A program made the translations under genes and the position numbers. Of a DNA stretch of 64,000 nucleotides, positions 32,766 through 42,462 are shown piece by piece. The notes beneath the pieces are model-generated. The model saw only the letters and a program-made list of their open reading frames with translations. It had not been told where the DNA came from and did no database searches. How positions within the stretch are numbered: position 1 is the stretch's first letter; every line of letters begins with the position of its first letter. Source of the stretch: Medakamo hakoo. Its lineage: Eukaryota > Chlorophyta > Trebouxiophyceae > Coccomyxaceae. Location of the stretch: contig CP089459.1 of the NCBI GenBank assembly GCA_026636295.1, forward strand, positions 682,001 to 746,000, given 5' to 3'.

Positions 32766-34142
32766 ATGACGGGCGCGGCCTCCGCCACCACCCCGTCGCC
32801 GCCCAACCTGGACGACGCGGACCCGGGCCGGCACGAGTGCCGTTGCGTTGTTTGTGGGAGAGGGGCGGCGCGCCTGGACACACTCGCCTGGGAACGCCCC
32901 TGCCTCCCGTCTCCTCACACCTCGCCACCCACGCCCCACGCCAGACAACTGCGGCGAGACGGCCGGCCTCCTGCGCTGCTCGCGGTGTCGCACCGCCTGG
33001 TTCTGCAGCCGGGCGTGCCAAAAGGCGAGCAGCGGAGGGGTTGAGGGAATGGGAGTTCGGTTTTCAGTTATGGAGGTGCCCCCCCTTCTCACGCCCCCCC
33101 TCTCCCCGCCCCGCCCCCCGCCACACACGCAGTCGTCCTGGCCCTTCCACCGCGCGCACTGCCGGGCCAACGATTTTGCGGACGCGGTGGAGGCGTCCGA
33201 CCCGAAATTCGCGGACTGGATGCGGCGGCACGGCCGCCAGGTGAGGGGGGTGGAGGGGAGGGAGGGCGCCCGCGCTCGCGCCCACCCTCACCCCACACCC
33301 TCCCACACACCCCACAACAACGCGCCCGGCCCCTCCTTCTCCCCCACCCCCGCCTCCACCAGGCCACCCTGCGCGACGCGGAAATTGCCCGCCTGGAACG
33401 TGCGGCGGCCGCGGCCTCCGGCCCCCTGGGCTGGCGGGGTCAAGTCATGGACTCAATGTATGGGCGGGCGCGCCCCCTCCCCCGCCCGCCGTCCTACTCC
33501 CGGGCCGAGCGCGCGGCCCTGGCGGCGGCGGCGCGGGAGGAGGCGGCGGCGCGTGCGCTGGCGGACGGAGGCGGGCCGGACGCGCCCGCCTGCGCCGCCG
33601 CCCGGGCGTGGGCGGCCGTGTGCGCGGCCGCGCCCGTCGGCGGCCTGGGCGCGGCGGGCGCGGCGGCGGGCCTGGCCTGGCGCCAGGGCGGGGGGACGGT
33701 GGAGGTGTTTGTCCGGGCGCCGGCCGGGGCGTGCGGGCGTGGCGCGTGGCGGGCGGGCGGGCCCCGGCCAGTCGTCTCCCTGACGGCGAGCAGCCTGTCC
33801 GTGGGCTGGGGAGGCGGCGGGGCGGGCGGCGGCGGGGCACCCGCCCCCCCGCCGCCCACCATCGCAGGCACGCTCGCTGGGACGGTCCTGCCTTCCCACA
33901 GCACGTGGACCCTGGCCGACGGCGTGCTGACAGTCAGCCTGGCGAAGCGGGCCCGCCGGGCTGCCGGCCGCGGCGGCGCGGCCGACGACGCCTCCTTCTG
34001 GCCCGCCCTCTTTTCCGACGGGCCGCCACACCTCGCCCTCCCGCTCGCCGCGCCCACCCCGCCGCCCGCGTACGCGGCCCTCCCGGACGAGGGCGACGAC
34101 GACGGCGTGCCGGTTGCTCTCCCACCCTTGCCCGCCGTGTGA
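32766..34142 (+). CDS. MYND zinc finger plus CS (p23/NudC-like) domain protein
   Basis: Four exons (32766-32841, 32945-33024, 33133-33240, 33363-34142) give 347 residues. Exons 1-3 build a MYND finger: HECHNCGETAGLLRCSRCRT, AWFCSRACQKSSWPFHRAHC, with the normal spacing of Cys and His ligands. That spacing is obtained only if the second intron uses the donor GCGAGC, a GC-AG intron; reading through would insert 36 residues into the finger. The C-terminal part has a CS-like segment (SHSTWTLADGVLTVSLAKRA, then DDASFWPALFSDGP), as in p23 and NudC proteins that help HSP90. A co-chaperone or adaptor role is inference. The first donor (GTTGCG) is also unusual. Confidence 0.83.
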
Positions 34143-34257
34143 AATGGGGTGAGGGTGGGATGGGGTGGGGTTGTCGCACCGCCACAGGCTGTTGTGTTTT
34201 GTTCGCTTTGGGTTTTTGTCTACACGCGCGCTCGCTCCCCTCCCCTCCCGCGTTCCC

Positions 34258-35574
34258 TCACAACAGCCGGGCCAGGCGGATCAGCAGGACGGCGACCGCG
34301 CTCAGCGCCAGCATGGCGCCCAACGCCGTCAGCGTCGTCCGGCACTCCCCCGCCTGGGCAGCGACCAGGGCCAGGCGCCGGCGCGCGGCCGCCAGCCGGC
34401 CAACCGTCGCGTCCAGGTCGTCCCCGAAATCGTCCAGCAGGCGGGACTGGAGGTCGAGCTCTTCATTGACGGCCAGGGCGATGTGCTGGGGGGTGGGGTG
34501 GGGTGGGGTGGGGGTGGGGCGGGGTGGTGGGGTGGGGGTGTGCGTGAGGCGACGGGGGAGCCAGTGCGTGCGCGCCGGGGGCACTGCGCCGGGCGTGGGG
34601 TCGCACAGAAAGAAAGACACGCACGGCCCACACCCACACCCACACCTCCTCACCTTGGTTGACGCGACCGTCCGTTCCAGCCCTTCCAGTTCCACGTCCT
34701 GGCGGGCCAGCGTCTGGCGCTGCAAGTCCAACAGCCCCGCCGTGTCCAGGCCGGCCGTCTCGGCCGTCTCCCGGGCGGCCGGGCCGGGGCCCGCGCCGCC
34801 GCCGCCCGGCTCCAGCAGCGCCGCGCGCGCCGCACCGCCCGGCCCGCCGCCCGCGCCGCTCCCACTCCCGCGGCGCAGGGCGGCCATGAGCGCCTCCCGC
34901 CGGGACCGCAGCCCGGCCACCAGGTCCCGCCGCCGGTTGCGCTCAGCCTCAGGACTGTGTGTGCGTGCGTTGGGTCGGGTGGGCGGCGTGGCGTGAGGGT
35001 GGCGCGTCCTCTCTCCAGGCGCTCGCGAGCACCCGCCCCGCCCCCTCCCTCCCCTGGACCACCGCAACTCACATCGCCGCCGCTTCCGCGGCGTCGCGTA
35101 AGCCGTCCAACGCCGACGTCAGGCTGCCCAGTTTGCGTCGGGCTTCCGCGGTCAGGCGGGACGCGTTGGGCCCGCTCGGGTGCTTGGTGTTGCGTTCCTG
35201 TTTTTTTTGGCAGAGTTTTTTTTTTGGCAGGGGGGAGGGCGTGAGGGGTCCGTCGAATGGCGCGGGAGAGGAGGGCACACAACGGGCGGGCGTGGGCCGG
35301 CCACGCCCACTTCCACCACAAAAACCCACCTGGACCATGGCCGCCACATCGGCCGCCAGGCTGGCCGCCGCCTCGTGCTGGGTCATCCAGTCGTCTGAGG
35401 GGGGTGGGGTGGAGGAGGGGGGAGCGTGAGCTTTCGACAGAGCGGCGTCGAGGGGACGCGTGCGGCCCAAAAAAACGGGACGGCAGGCGCGTGTTGCGTG
35501 CGTCGCGGCGCTTTCAACGCGGTGCTGGCATGCCTGGGCACACGGACGGCGGGAGAGGCGAGTCACGCACCCAT
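34258..35574 (-). CDS. SYP5: Qc-SNARE of the SYP5 (syntaxin-8-like) group
   Basis: Five exons (35574-35571, 35394-35330, 35197-35073, 34954-34654, 34485-34258) give 240 residues. The SNARE motif runs from about residue 135 to 195 (LQRQTLARQDVELEGLERTV, then STKHIALAVNEELDLQSRLL), with the zero-layer glutamine at 178, followed by a C-terminal membrane anchor at about 217-235. The N-terminal region DDWMTQHEAAASLAADVAAM and NRRRDLVAGLRSRREAL match plant SYP51/52, which act in fusion at the prevacuolar compartment and vacuole. The first exon is only ATGG, donor GTGCGT, joined to ACGACTGG; this recovers the conserved D-W near the N-terminus. Divergent from PRMT10. Confidence 0.9.
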
Positions 35575-35836
35575 GGTTGCCGTCCGATTTTTTCGTCCGC
35601 GCGAGAGGCCCGCTCGCGAAGAGACAAAAAAGTGCGGAGCAGCGCCATGCTGGGGGGCCGCCCTCACTCCATCAACCTAGGCAGCAAGGCAAACCCACCC
35701 GCCCAGCCCGTCCGCCCACACCCACCCACCACACAACACCGCCAGGACGGCGCGCCCTGCCTGTTCCCTCACCGCCCCACCCGCACGCCCCTGCTCGTCG
35801 CTGCGCCGCCCTCGCCGACCGTCTGTTCTCCTCGCG

Positions 35837-37405
35837 ATGGCCAGCGGCCGCGGCGGTGGCGGCGGTGGTGGTGGTGGCGGCGGCGGTCCGCCGCCTTCCG
35901 CACCCGTCTCCACGCTGGACGGCGCCGCGCCCGGTGACAAGGACTGGAACACGTACTTCTGCACCTACGCGTATCTGTATCACCAGGCGAGTTTCGGATG
36001 GGTGGCTGGGCGCGGCGGCGAGTTTGCGCAACGCGGAAAAAAAACGCATGCCTTTTGCTCGCGGAGTCTTGCGCCGCGCCGTCAACCCGGGTGTGACCTG
36101 TGCCGCACTGGTCCACGCACGTGGATGGCAGCCCAGACATTTGCACTTGCCTGCCGTGCAGCTGGATTGATCTGGAGCCGGCCCCGCCCCATCGCTCCCC
36201 GCCGAAAAGCCGGACCTCGGCGGCTCGTTCCTCCGGCTCGCCACCAATCCCTACGCGCACCCCCACCCACCCACCCACCCCGCATCAACCCCGTCCCCCA
36301 CAAACACACACACACACCCAACACACAGAAAGACATGCTGGAAGACCACGTCCGCACCGGCGCCTACTTCGACGCCATCACCAACCCCGCCAACGCGCCC
36401 TGCTTCGCGGGCAAGGTGGTGCTGGACGTGGGCGCGGGCTCCGGCATCCTCGCGATCTTTGCCGCGCGCGCGGGCGCGAAGAAAGTCTACGCCGTCGAAG
36501 CGACGCCTATGGCCCGCCAGGCCGCGGCCCTGGTGGCGGCCAACGGCCTAGCTGACGTCGTCACCGTCATCCAGGGCACGGTCGAGACCGTGTCCCTGCC
36601 CGAAAAAGTGGACGTCATCGTCTCCGAGTGGATGGGCTACCTGCTGGTGCGGGAGTCCATGCTGGACTCCGTGCTCGCCGCCCGGGACGCGTGGCTGAAG
36701 CCGGGCGGGTCGCTCTGGCCGTCGCACGCCCGCCTGTTCCTGGCGCCCGCCCGGTCGCACCTGGCGGCGGCGCGGTCGGCCGAGTTTGCGGCGTCCATGG
36801 CGGGGTGGGGCGGCTTCCAGGGCGAGGTCGACGCACGGTACGGCGTCGACGTCTCCTGCCTGGCGCCCGCCTTCCGGGCGGAGCAGCGCCTGTACTACCT
36901 GGAGACGTCCGCCTGGGCGGACGTGCCGCCGGGCGACCTGGTCGGCCCGCCCGCCTGCATCGCGGAATTCGACCTGGCGACCGTCACGCCCGAAGAGCTG
37001 GCCGCGCCGTTGAAGGGGACCTTCCGCCTGCCGCTGGAAGGCGGCGGCGGCGGTGGCGGCGGCGGCGACGGTGGTGAGGACGCGGCCTCCGTCACCGTCG
37101 ACGCCTTTGTCGGCTGGTTTGACGTGACGTTCGCCGGGTCGGCCGACTCGCCCGCCCCCCACCGCGTCGTCCTGTCGACGGCCCCCGACGAGGCGGGCGC
37201 CACGCACTGGGGCCAGCAAGTCTTCCCCCTGGCGCCGGCCGTGCGGGGCGGGGACGGCGACGCGCTCGTCGGCTCCATCCAGATCGCCCGGCGCAGCGAC
37301 AACCACCGGCTGATGGCCGTCGACTTCGAGTGGGCGCTGGAGGGCGGGTCGGTGCTCGCGCGCGCGGGGGCCGGGCCGCGGAAAGCGAGCTTCCAAGTGG
37401 AGTGA
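35837..37405 (+). CDS. PRMT10: Protein arginine N-methyltransferase 10
   Basis: Two exons (35837-35986 and 36329-37405) give 408 residues. PRMT10 is a plant-specific type I arginine methyltransferase that modifies histone H4 R3 and influences flowering in Arabidopsis. The order fits well: Gly-rich N-terminus, DWNTYFCTYAYLYHQ, KDMLEDHVRTGAYFDAI, motif I VLDVGAGSGILAIFAARAG, the double-E loop SEWMGYLLVRESMLDS, and the THW loop ATHWGQQVF. The exon junction restores YHQKDML, as in plant PRMT10, and requires donor GCGAGT, so this is a second GC-AG intron (342 nt, a multiple of three). A Gly run of 10-11 residues interrupts the beta-barrel near residue 285. Tandem with DOHH. Confidence 0.93.
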   Translation: MASGRGGGGGGGGGGGGPPPSAPVSTLDGAAPGDKDWNTYFCTYAYLYHQASFGWVAGRGGEFAQRGKKTHAFCSRSLAPRRQPGCDLCRTGPRTWMAAQTFALACRAAGLIWSRPRPIAPRRKAGPRRLVPPARHQSLRAPPPTHPPRINPVPHKHTHTPNTQKDMLEDHVRTGAYFDAITNPANAPCFAGKVVLDVGAGSGILAIFAARAGAKKVYAVEATPMARQAAALVAANGLADVVTVIQGTVETVSLPEKVDVIVSEWMGYLLVRESMLDSVLAARDAWLKPGGSLWPSHARLFLAPARSHLAAARSAEFAASMAGWGGFQGEVDARYGVDVSCLAPAFRAEQRLYYLETSAWADVPPGDLVGPPACIAEFDLATVTPEELAAPLKGTFRLPLEGGGGGGGGGDGGEDAASVTVDAFVGWFDVTFAGSADSPAPHRVVLSTAPDEAGATHWGQQVFPLAPAVRGGDGDALVGSIQIARRSDNHRLMAVDFEWALEGGSVLARAGAGPRKASFQVE

Positions 37406-37631
37406 AGGGGGTGGGGGACGGCGTGGCGCGTGCGCGGCAGGTAGGGCTGATGTCCAGGCAAAAAGACCGGCGGGCGGGCGGGCGGGCGGGCGAGGAGGAT
37501 ATGCTCCGTGTCGGGGAGAGAGGATGGGAGAGTGGGGAGAGCGGCCAGGGCGTGGCGTCGGTCCACAGAGTCAAAGAGTAAAAAAAAAGGAGCTGGGAGC
37601 AGGCCAGAACGAAAGCCGCACCTCCCTCCCC

Positions 37632-38802
37632 ATGACAGTCCCACTGCGGGACGCGCCCGCTGAAACAGTGGCCAGCCTGCGTGCGCGCTTGTTGGACGGG
37701 GCCTCCCCTCTGTCCGCGCGGTACCGTGCCCTGTTTGCGCTGCGCAACATTGCCGGCCCCGACGCGGAAGCCGCGCTCGTGTCGGGTGAGTTGTGGTTGT
37801 TTGTGAGGGATGTGCGGCCGTGCGAGAGGCTTGTTCGGGATGCGTGCATGCCGTGGATGCCTGTGGATGAGGAGGAGAAGCCTAGACAGCCGCTGGCGGC
37901 GGCGGGAAACGAAAAGCAAGCCGCCGCTGGCCTCGCGCGCAACCACACCACACTCACGCTCCATCCCATCCCTCCACCCACCAGCCCTGACCGGGGACCC
38001 GTCCGCCCTGTTCCGCCACGACGTCGCCTTCGCGCTGGGGCAGCGCCAGGGACCAGGAGCGCTGCCTGCTTTGGCTGCGGCGCTGGCGGATGAGGGCGAG
38101 CACCCGATGGTGCGGCACGAAGCGGCGGAAGCGGTTGGCGCGATCGGTTCCGCGGACGCGCACGCGCTGCTCGCGGCGCACGCCGGCGACCCGGCCCCTG
38201 AAGTCGCGCAGACGTGTGAGTTGGCTCTGACGCGTGTTCAGTTCTACGGCAGTGGGGCAGCAGAAAAGGGTGCCGACGGCGCAGAACAAAAGCGTTACCT
38301 GTCAGTCGACCCGGCGCCGCCTGCGCCGGCGTCCACGCCCACGCCGGCCCTGGTCTCCGCCCTGGCCGACGAGGCCCTCCCTCTGTGGGATCGGTACCGC
38401 GCCCTGTTTGCTCTGCGGGACAGGGGTGGGCCCGACGCCGTCGCAGCCCTGGCGGACGCCCTGCGCGCCGGGCGTGGAGAGGGAAGCGGCGAGGGCGGCG
38501 GCGGCGCGCGCGGCGTGTCGGAGCGCGCGCTGCTCAAGCACGAAGTCGCGTACGTGCTGGGCCAGATGCAGGATGCGCGGTCCGTCGATGCGCTGGTCGC
38601 CTGCTTGGCCGACGGCGGTGAGCACGCCATGGTGCGGCACGAGGCGGCCGAAGCCCTGGGCGCCGTGGGCGGGGACGCAGCGAAAGCCGCGCTCGTGGCT
38701 GGTGCGGCCGATGGCGAGCCCATCGTCGCGCACTCCTGTGAGGTGGCGCTGGACGTGTTGGCGCATGAGGAGAGCGGCGCGTTCGAGTACTGTGATGTGT
38801 AG
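37632..38802 (+). CDS. DOHH: Deoxyhypusine hydroxylase
   Basis: Exons 37632-37785 and 37985-38802 encode 323 residues. DOHH is a diiron HEAT-repeat enzyme that completes hypusine on eIF5A. Two halves of HEAT-like repeats are seen (ARYRALFALRNIAGPDAEAA and DRYRALFALRDRGGPDAVAA). The four metal-site pairs fall at the right spacing, but the first is His-Asp (FRHDVAF, H63-D64) instead of the usual His-Glu; the others are intact (VRHEAAEA at H96-E97, LLKHEVAY and VRHEAAEA in the second half). The linker between halves and a Gly-rich loop before the third site are expanded. The start is the first ATG of the frame after an upstream purine-rich leader. Confidence 0.94.
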
Positions 38803-38976
38803 ATGAGAGGCAGTGTGAGGCGTGATTGTTCCCCGGTGTGTCGCGGGCGCACAGACAGCAGTTGTCCAGGCGCAGAGGCCGCAGTGCCGCGCCGCACGGC
38901 GCAGAGAAAAAGCCGCCCTCGTGCGCGTGGCTGCGGTCGCACACGCTCCTTCCGCGCCCCACGGCTGACATCTCCG

Positions 38977-40272
38977 ATGCGACCTGTCGCCGGCGTGGGC
39001 AGGACGGGCGTCGGGCCGCAGCCGGGCTGCGGGTCGCGGGCGTGTTTTGGGGAGGGCAGGGCATGCGCGCCGCGCGCCGCCCGCCCGCCTCCGCCCACGC
39101 GCCGTCCGCCCGCCCCGCCTCCGCCGCGCGCAACGCCGCCCGACGCCGCGCCAGCCACCACCGCCGACCGACCCCGCCCAGCCACCCCGCGCCCGCGCGT
39201 CCTCCTCATCCACACGGGCGGCACGCTGGGCATGTCCGTCCCCGAGTCGTACGTGCCGGTGGATGGAGGGCCCGCCGGCCACGAGTTCGAGCTGCAGCCG
39301 GGCACGGGCGGGACGTACAGGGCGCCCCTCCGCCCGCCCGCCCTGCTGTCCGACCTCACGGCCGCGGTGCCGGAGTTGAGCGCGTTGGCGGACTTGAGGT
39401 GCGTCGTCCCCTTCAACCTCGACTCCTCGCGCGTCGGCCCAAAGGAGTGGGCGACCCTGGCCCGGACCATCCACGCCGCCCGGTCCGAGTTTGACGCATT
39501 CCTCGTCGTGCACGGCACGGACACGATGGCCTGGACGGCGGCCGCGCTCTCCTTCATGCTCGCCGGCCTGGCCCGCCCGATCATCCTGGTCGGGTCCCAA
39601 CTGCCGCTGGGCCTGCCGCGCTCCGACGCGCGGCAAAACCTGGTCGACGCCCTGACCGTCGCGACCGCCGCCGTCACGCCGCCGTTTGTGCCGCTGGCCG
39701 AGGTGGCCGTCTGTTTTGGGGGGCTGCTCCTGCGCGGCAACAGGGCCCAGAAAGTCAACGCCACGCACTACCGGGCGTTTGCGAGTCCGACCTACCCGCC
39801 CCTGGCGCGCCTGGGCGTCGAGGTCGAGTGGAATGAGTCCGCCCTGCTGCGGCCGGACCCGGGGTCGTACACCCCGCGCTTCGCCCTGGACCCGCGCGTC
39901 GCGCGCATCCCCATCGTCCCCGGGTGCGACCCCCGGCTCGCGTTTGGCGACTGCGCGGCGCGCGGGCTGCGGGGCATCGTGCTGGAAACGTTTGGGCTGG
40001 GCAACGCGCCGGACGACGAGGGCGCGGGCTGGCTGCCCTGGCTCATGGAGCAGCGCGCGGCGGGCCTGGCCGTGTGGATCGGCAGCCAGTGCAGCGCGGG
40101 CGGCGACCTGCGGCCCGACCTGTATCGGTCGGGCGCGCTGGCGATGGCGCTGGGCGCGGAGGCGGGCCCGCGCATGACGCCCGAAGCCGCGACCGTGAAG
40201 CTGATGCTGTCCCTGGGGTGCGGGCAGGCGGGCGGAGTGGCCATGGGCGTCCCGCTGGCGGGCGAGATGTAA
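38977..40272 (+). CDS. Type I (bacterial/animal-like) L-asparaginase
   Basis: A single exon of 431 residues. It hydrolyses asparagine to aspartate and ammonia. The two threonine motifs of the class are present: LLIHTGGTLGM and VVHGTDTMAWTAAALSFMLA, followed by RPIILVGSQLPLGLPRSDAR and EVAVCFGGLLLRGNRAQKVN. The C-terminal half (GIVLETFGLGNAPDD) is also typical. Land plants mainly use the unrelated Ntn-type asparaginase, so this form stands out. About 75 residues rich in Arg, Ala and Pro come before the core and may be a transit peptide. The stop codon lies within TGTAA, the usual polyadenylation signal of green algae. Convergent with EBP, 51 bp between stop codons. Confidence 0.92.
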   Translation: MRPVAGVGRTGVGPQPGCGSRACFGEGRACAPRAARPPPPTRRPPAPPPPRATPPDAAPATTADRPRPATPRPRVLLIHTGGTLGMSVPESYVPVDGGPAGHEFELQPGTGGTYRAPLRPPALLSDLTAAVPELSALADLRCVVPFNLDSSRVGPKEWATLARTIHAARSEFDAFLVVHGTDTMAWTAAALSFMLAGLARPIILVGSQLPLGLPRSDARQNLVDALTVATAAVTPPFVPLAEVAVCFGGLLLRGNRAQKVNATHYRAFASPTYPPLARLGVEVEWNESALLRPDPGSYTPRFALDPRVARIPIVPGCDPRLAFGDCAARGLRGIVLETFGLGNAPDDEGAGWLPWLMEQRAAGLAVWIGSQCSAGGDLRPDLYRSGALAMALGAEAGPRMTPEAATVKLMLSLGCGQAGGVAMGVPLAGEM

Positions 40273-40323
40273 GGTTATTTTTTTACACGTCCACGCACAC
40301 ACCCGCGCCTGCTCACCTCCCTC

Positions 40324-41581
40324 TCAACGGCGCTTGCTAGGCGCCCGCGCGCCGGCCGCACCACCCCCCTTCCCCGTCGCCGCCACCAGCGCGCGGATGG
40401 TGTGGCACGCGACCGCGCCCGGCAGCACGACCCAGATAGAGTTGAGGAAGGCGAAATAAAACCAGACGTACAGCGGCTCGGGGCGTGTGGCCGCCATGCC
40501 CTCGTACCAGGCGGTCGCGAAGTACAGGACGTCGCCGTACAGCTGGCAGACGGAGGCGATCAGCGCCGCAACGTGCCGCCACGGCGCGCCAGCCGCGTAC
40601 GCCCACGCCGCCGCGGCGCACAGCGGGCCGACGACAAAGGCCGTGACGCCTTCCATGGTGATGGTGAACGCGTCGCGGGACGCGTAGCGCGAATCGGCTT
40701 TGGAGTACTCCTTCCCTGTGAGGCGGCGGCGGCGGCGGCGTGGGACGGGGTGTGTGTGTGTGTGGTGTGTGTGTGTGTGTGGTGAGAGAGGGGCAGGGGG
40801 TGGTGTGGCATGGGGGGAGAGAGAGAGCGCGCGGGAGAGGCGGCGGCGGGCAAGCGGACCGTCCCCCCCACACACACACACACACACGAAAACTCACAGA
40901 CGTCGTCCATGAAGCCGGACTTGGCGTAGAAGGTGGGCTGTGTGACGACATAGCCTGTGGGGAGTCGTGGTAGTGGAGGGACGGGCGTTTGGAGGGACGG
41001 GCGTTTTTGAGTGGGTCGCGTCTGCTGCCCCAACCCTTGGCGCGGCTCGGAGGGCTGCGCCCCCTCCCATCCCCTCTCTCTCTCGACACGCGCGCACCTT
41101 CGACGATGACATGCACGGCCGCCGTGACGACTAGCCAGGTGACGTAGACGCGTTCGACGGTGGACAGGCGGGCCCGGGCTTTGCCTGGAGTGTGTTGATG
41201 CGTGTGAGAGCAGCAGAGCGCGCACGTGCTGGTGAGCGTCGGTGACTGTTAATGGGGGAGATGGTGGCGGGAGTGCATGCCTCCTGTTCGCAAGCCGCGA
41301 CCGGCGCGCGACGCCACCCCGCTCCCTGTCCGAAATACATATCCAGGAGCATAGGCGTCTGCTCTACCCTTGTGACGTCGCCACGTCATGAAAAACTCCC
41401 CCTCACCTGCCCACCGCCACGCCGCGAGCGTGGCCGCGCCCGACACGCCGAAGAATGGGATGAGCACGGATGCCAGGGAGCGCGCGGGCGCCGCGTAACC
41501 CGGCAGGGACAGGGACGTGGGCAAGTAAGGGTGGCGTGCCCCCATCAGGGCGTTGAGGCCGCCCACGGCGAGCTTGTTCAT
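40324..41581 (-). CDS. EBP: Emopamil-binding protein / sterol delta8-delta7 isomerase
   Basis: Four exons (41581-41407, 41184-41098, 40954-40898, 40715-40324) give 236 residues. The enzyme shifts the C8 double bond to C7 in sterol synthesis in the endoplasmic reticulum. The EXPERA fold is clear: four or five hydrophobic segments, AVHVIVEGYVVTQPTFYAKS, DDVWKEYSKADSRYASRDAF, TITMEGVTAFVVGPLCAA, and YGDVLYFATAWYEG with Trp and Glu residues typical of the active site. All introns are phase 1, which keeps conserved segments intact (the third joins T to GG to give the Trp of WKEYSK). A TGTAA signal lies on this strand at 40287-40283, inside the 3' space shared with asparaginase. Confidence 0.93.
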
Positions 41582-41679
41582 GGCGTTCGTGGCGGGGGGA
41601 CGGCAAGTTTTTTTTTTTTTCGCTTTCTTTGCTATGACACACGACCCCGGCCTGTCCTCCTCCGCCCGCCCCTCCTTCC

Positions 41680-42359
41680 CTACGTCGCCACGCTGGCCCC
41701 GCCCTCCAACACGTCTAAAATCCTGAGCGCGGTCAGGGGCTGCCTGTGCCCGCGCAGTCGCCGGGACGCCTTGCGCCGCCGCTTCCAGAACGTCAACACT
41801 TTGGCGTCGCGCCCCACCTCCTCGACCGCCGCTGACACGGCCGACCCTTCCAGCACGGGCCGCCCAATGGCTGTGCGCGTGCGCGTGCCCAGGGCCAGGA
41901 CGCGCGTCAGGTGCAAGACGTCGTTGACGCCCGCGCCGGACAACGCGTTCGTGTAGATGAGGTCGTCGGGCGAGACCTGTTTTGATGGATGGATGGACGG
42001 GATGGAGGGGGGAGGGGAACACGGTTGAGAGACGGACCGATCTGGCCAACAAAAAAAAACGACGCACAAAACGCGCACGCGTCCACTGTCCAAAACCCCA
42101 CCTTGTACTGCGTGCCACTAATCTCGACGACCGCGTACACGGGGCGGGGCTTGACGGGCGTGGGTCCGTCCAGCCGGCCGACGACGGTGAAGAGCGCAGC
42201 GTCGCCGGTCGGCGGTGGCTTTGTTTTTTTGGTGGCCGAGAGCGAGGTCGACGACGAGGGCCCGGCGGCCGCGGAGGAGGCGGCGCGCGTCCAGGTGGTC
42301 GAGCTGGTGCCACCGGCTGGCAGCGACGCCAGGGCGGCGGTCACAGCCCGGCGCAGCAT
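41680..42359 (-). CDS. MRPL21: Mitochondrial ribosomal protein bL21m
   Basis: Two exons (42359-42102 and 41976-41680) give 184 residues. The L21 core is complete: YAVVEISGTQYKVSPDDLIY, NDVLHLTRVLALGTRTRTAI, GRPVLEGSAVSAAVEEVGRD and the basic end FWKRRRKASRRLRGHRQPLT, which contacts 23S-type rRNA. The N-terminal 60 residues are rich in Ala, Ser, Thr and Arg (MLRRAVTAALASLPAGG), a mitochondrial presequence by look, although plastid L21 cannot be fully excluded. Divergent from U1-70K with only 103 bp between the two start codons. Confidence 0.9.
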
Positions 42360-42462
42360 TTTTGGCGTGTTGCTTTGTTCACTGTTGTGAGAACAGTGTC
42401 TCTATTCGGTGCACGGGCGAAAACAGAAAAAAGAGGCGCCGTCTTTTCGGCCTCTTCAACCC
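42360..42462. promoter_or_regulatory. Short divergent promoter MRPL21/U1-70K
   Basis: Only 103 bp separate the two start codons, so both 5' leaders and promoters must share this DNA or extend into the coding regions. An A/T-rich patch sits in its middle (TTGTGAGAACAGTG region). Confidence 0.55.

Noticed and set aside
38302-40302. Minus-strand open frame of 666 codons
   Set aside because: Antisense to DOHH and asparaginase, both of which have complete catalytic motifs. Composition artefact.
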